Below, piece after piece: positions 6,327 to 6,986 of a stretch of DNA of 6,986 bases. The notes beneath the pieces are model-generated. The model worked only from the letters and a program-made list of their open reading frames with translations, did no database searches and was not told where the DNA came from. The DNA is from Burkholderiaceae bacterium. GTDB taxonomy: Bacteria > Pseudomonadota > Gammaproteobacteria > Burkholderiales > Burkholderiaceae_C. The stretch's first letter is position 1. Every line of letters starts with the position of its first letter. Where the stretch lies: positions 1-6,986 of the forward strand of contig JANREF010000125.1 in NCBI GenBank assembly GCA_030726195.1, in the 5' to 3' direction. The position numbers were made by a program, and so were the translations under genes.

Positions 6327-6782
6327 TTAGCCGCCGCATCCGCCCAAGGTAACTTTGGTCTCTTTGGAAGCTGCGTACAGCTTGCCATCGGCTTTAACCA
6401 CAACGGTTACGTTAGAGGTTTGACCCATCTTCAAACGCGTTTGCACATCGGCTTTGGTACCAGCGGGAATGCTGAAGCCGGCAGCCATTGGGAACGGGTT
6501 CTTTTCGACCAAGAACCAAATGTCCGTGGTGTTAGGAATGTTGCTGACGGCACCAACAGGCACCACAGCGCCGTTTTCGGCGATATCGGGTGTGACCACC
6601 TGAATGTCACCGCTGTCGGCGGGCTTAGCGCCCAAAGCGCCGATGGCGTCTGCATAGCTTTTGGCTTCGAAACCTGGGCGTGTCTCGGCGGCGAGCGCCT
6701 GCGCTTGGGTAATGATGCCCAGTGACACCAGGGTGCTCAATGCACCGGCGGTTTTGATCACTTGACGACGTGTCGTGTTCAT
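6327..6782 (-). CDS. soxY: thiosulfate oxidation carrier protein SoxY
   Basis: SoxY is the substrate carrier of the Sox pathway; thiosulfate and later intermediates are attached to its C-terminal cysteine. The 151-residue protein ends in the diagnostic flexible motif GGCGG, with Cys149 as the carrier residue. The N-terminus is a Tat signal: twin arginines at 5-6 in TTRRQVIK, a hydrophobic stretch, and a likely cleavage site after AQALA near residue 31. The body is an immunoglobulin-like fold in the family; here it includes the segment NPFPMAAGFSIPAG. The ATG at 6782 has AAGGAG (6793-6788) five bases upstream. It is the first complete gene of the cluster, 122 bp after a truncated c-type cytochrome gene, and that gap is long enough to hold a promoter. 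Stop is TAA at 6329-6327. Confidence 0.96.
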   Translation of the reverse strand: MNTTRRQVIKTAGALSTLVSLGIITQAQALAAETRPGFEAKSYADAIGALGAKPADSGDIQVVTPDIAENGAVVPVGAVSNIPNTTDIWFLVEKNPFPMAAGFSIPAGTKADVQTRLKMGQTSNVTVVVKADGKLYAASKETKVTLGGCGG

Positions 6783-6904
6783 ATCATCTCCTTAAAAAAT
6801 TGGGTTGGAACACAGGTTTTAATGTGACCTCTAGACCAACAACGGGTGTGATCTTAGTCTAAGAGGCTTGGGTAAGAAAGCGCGGAGAAATGTATCCCAG
6901 CGTA
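6783..6904 (-). promoter_or_regulatory. spacer upstream of soxY with palindrome and weak promoter candidate
   Basis: This 122-bp gap is the likeliest place in the window for sox transcription control. It contains the soxY ribosome binding site, the palindrome at 6852-6864, and a weak promoter candidate on the minus strand: TAAGAT (6851-6856) with TTTCTT (6874-6879) 17 bp upstream. The -35 match is poor. The palindrome overlaps the candidate -10, the layout of a repressor operator, but this is inference. I see no terminator for the upstream cytochrome gene, so soxY may also be reached by read-through. Confidence 0.3.
6852..6864. repeat. perfect palindrome TCTTAG-T-CTAAGA, possible operator
   Basis: The arms are perfect six-base inverted repeats around one central base. 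The position, 70 bp upstream of the soxY start and over a -10-like hexamer, would suit a dimeric regulator such as the ArsR-family SoxR that controls sox genes in some bacteria. No regulator gene is in the window, and I cannot match this to a known site from memory. Confidence 0.35.
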
Positions 6905-6986
6905 TCAGTTGGGCGCACCAGCCAACACCCATTCGGCCAACACTTTGGCGTCGGCGTCGCTCAAACGGCCTTGCGCGGGCATGGGA
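6905..6986 (-). CDS. c-type cytochrome, C-terminal fragment (window edge)
   Basis: The last 26 codons before a TGA stop (6907-6905) encode PMPAQGRLSDADAKVLAEWV followed by LAGAPN. This is the typical end of a class I c-type cytochrome: a Pro-Met-Pro segment carrying the methionine haem ligand, then a C-terminal amphipathic helix. The CxxCH motif and the rest of the gene lie beyond base 6986. Its place directly upstream of soxY fits an electron acceptor of the Sox system, either a SoxD-like partner of SoxC or a separate c551/c552-type cytochrome. The fragment cannot separate these, so I give no symbol. Confidence 0.75.
   Translation of the reverse strand, partial: PMPAQGRLSDADAKVLAEWVLAGAPN

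Noticed and set aside
6319..6334. Small hairpin GGCT-GTTT-AGCC at the soxY stop codon
   Set aside because: It has only four perfect pairs, outward bases mismatch, and no T-run follows, so it is not a terminator; the repeat comes from the conserved Gly-rich GGCGG codons.
6811..6827. CRP/FNR-like site, CACA-N8-TGTG upstream of soxY
   Set aside because: The half-sites are only four bases long and inverted relative to the TGTGA-N6-TCACA consensus; a match this short is expected by chance.

Overview
This window is ordinary chromosomal DNA of a proteobacterium. The closely packed minus-strand genes, the GC content (mid-to-upper 50s % by eye) and the DnaE and Sox protein types suggest a betaproteobacterium of the Burkholderiales, perhaps Comamonadaceae. 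That placement is an inference from sequence character, not a database match. Every gene I can support lies on the minus strand, so transcription runs from high to low coordinates.

Layout in transcription order. At 6986-6905 is the last 26 codons of a class I c-type cytochrome. A 122-bp spacer follows, with a short palindrome. Then comes a periplasmic thiosulfate-oxidation (Sox) cluster: soxY (6782-6327), soxZ (6269-5958), soxA (5885-5088), soxX (5076-4423) and soxB (4294-2573). A strong intrinsic terminator (2516-2546) closes the cluster. After it, dnaE, the replicative DNA polymerase III alpha subunit, starts at 2448 and runs off the left edge; its first 816 codons are present, in frame and uninterrupted.

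How the genes work together (established for the Sox pathway). SoxYZ is the carrier, and sulfur intermediates are bound to the C-terminal cysteine of SoxY. The SoxAX cytochrome oxidatively joins thiosulfate to that cysteine. SoxB, a binuclear-metal hydrolase, releases the terminal sulfone as sulfate. Electrons leave through c-type cytochromes, for which the truncated upstream gene is a candidate. SoxCD is not visible, so the window does not show whether the residual sulfane sulfur is oxidised by SoxCD or handled another way.

The gene content is well known and I found no undescribed system. The points worth a second look are mostly regulatory: terminator-like hairpins inside the sox operon, after soxZ and between soxX and soxB, which could lower expression stepwise; a lipobox on SoxX; a SoxA that keeps only the active-site heme; an inverted repeat upstream of soxY; and a dnaE start without a Shine-Dalgarno sequence, preceded by a -10-like hexamer at the spacing expected for a leaderless mRNA. 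I see no tRNA, rRNA, CRISPR array, insertion sequence or attachment site. The only non-coding stretches are the short intergenic gaps, all under 150 bp.
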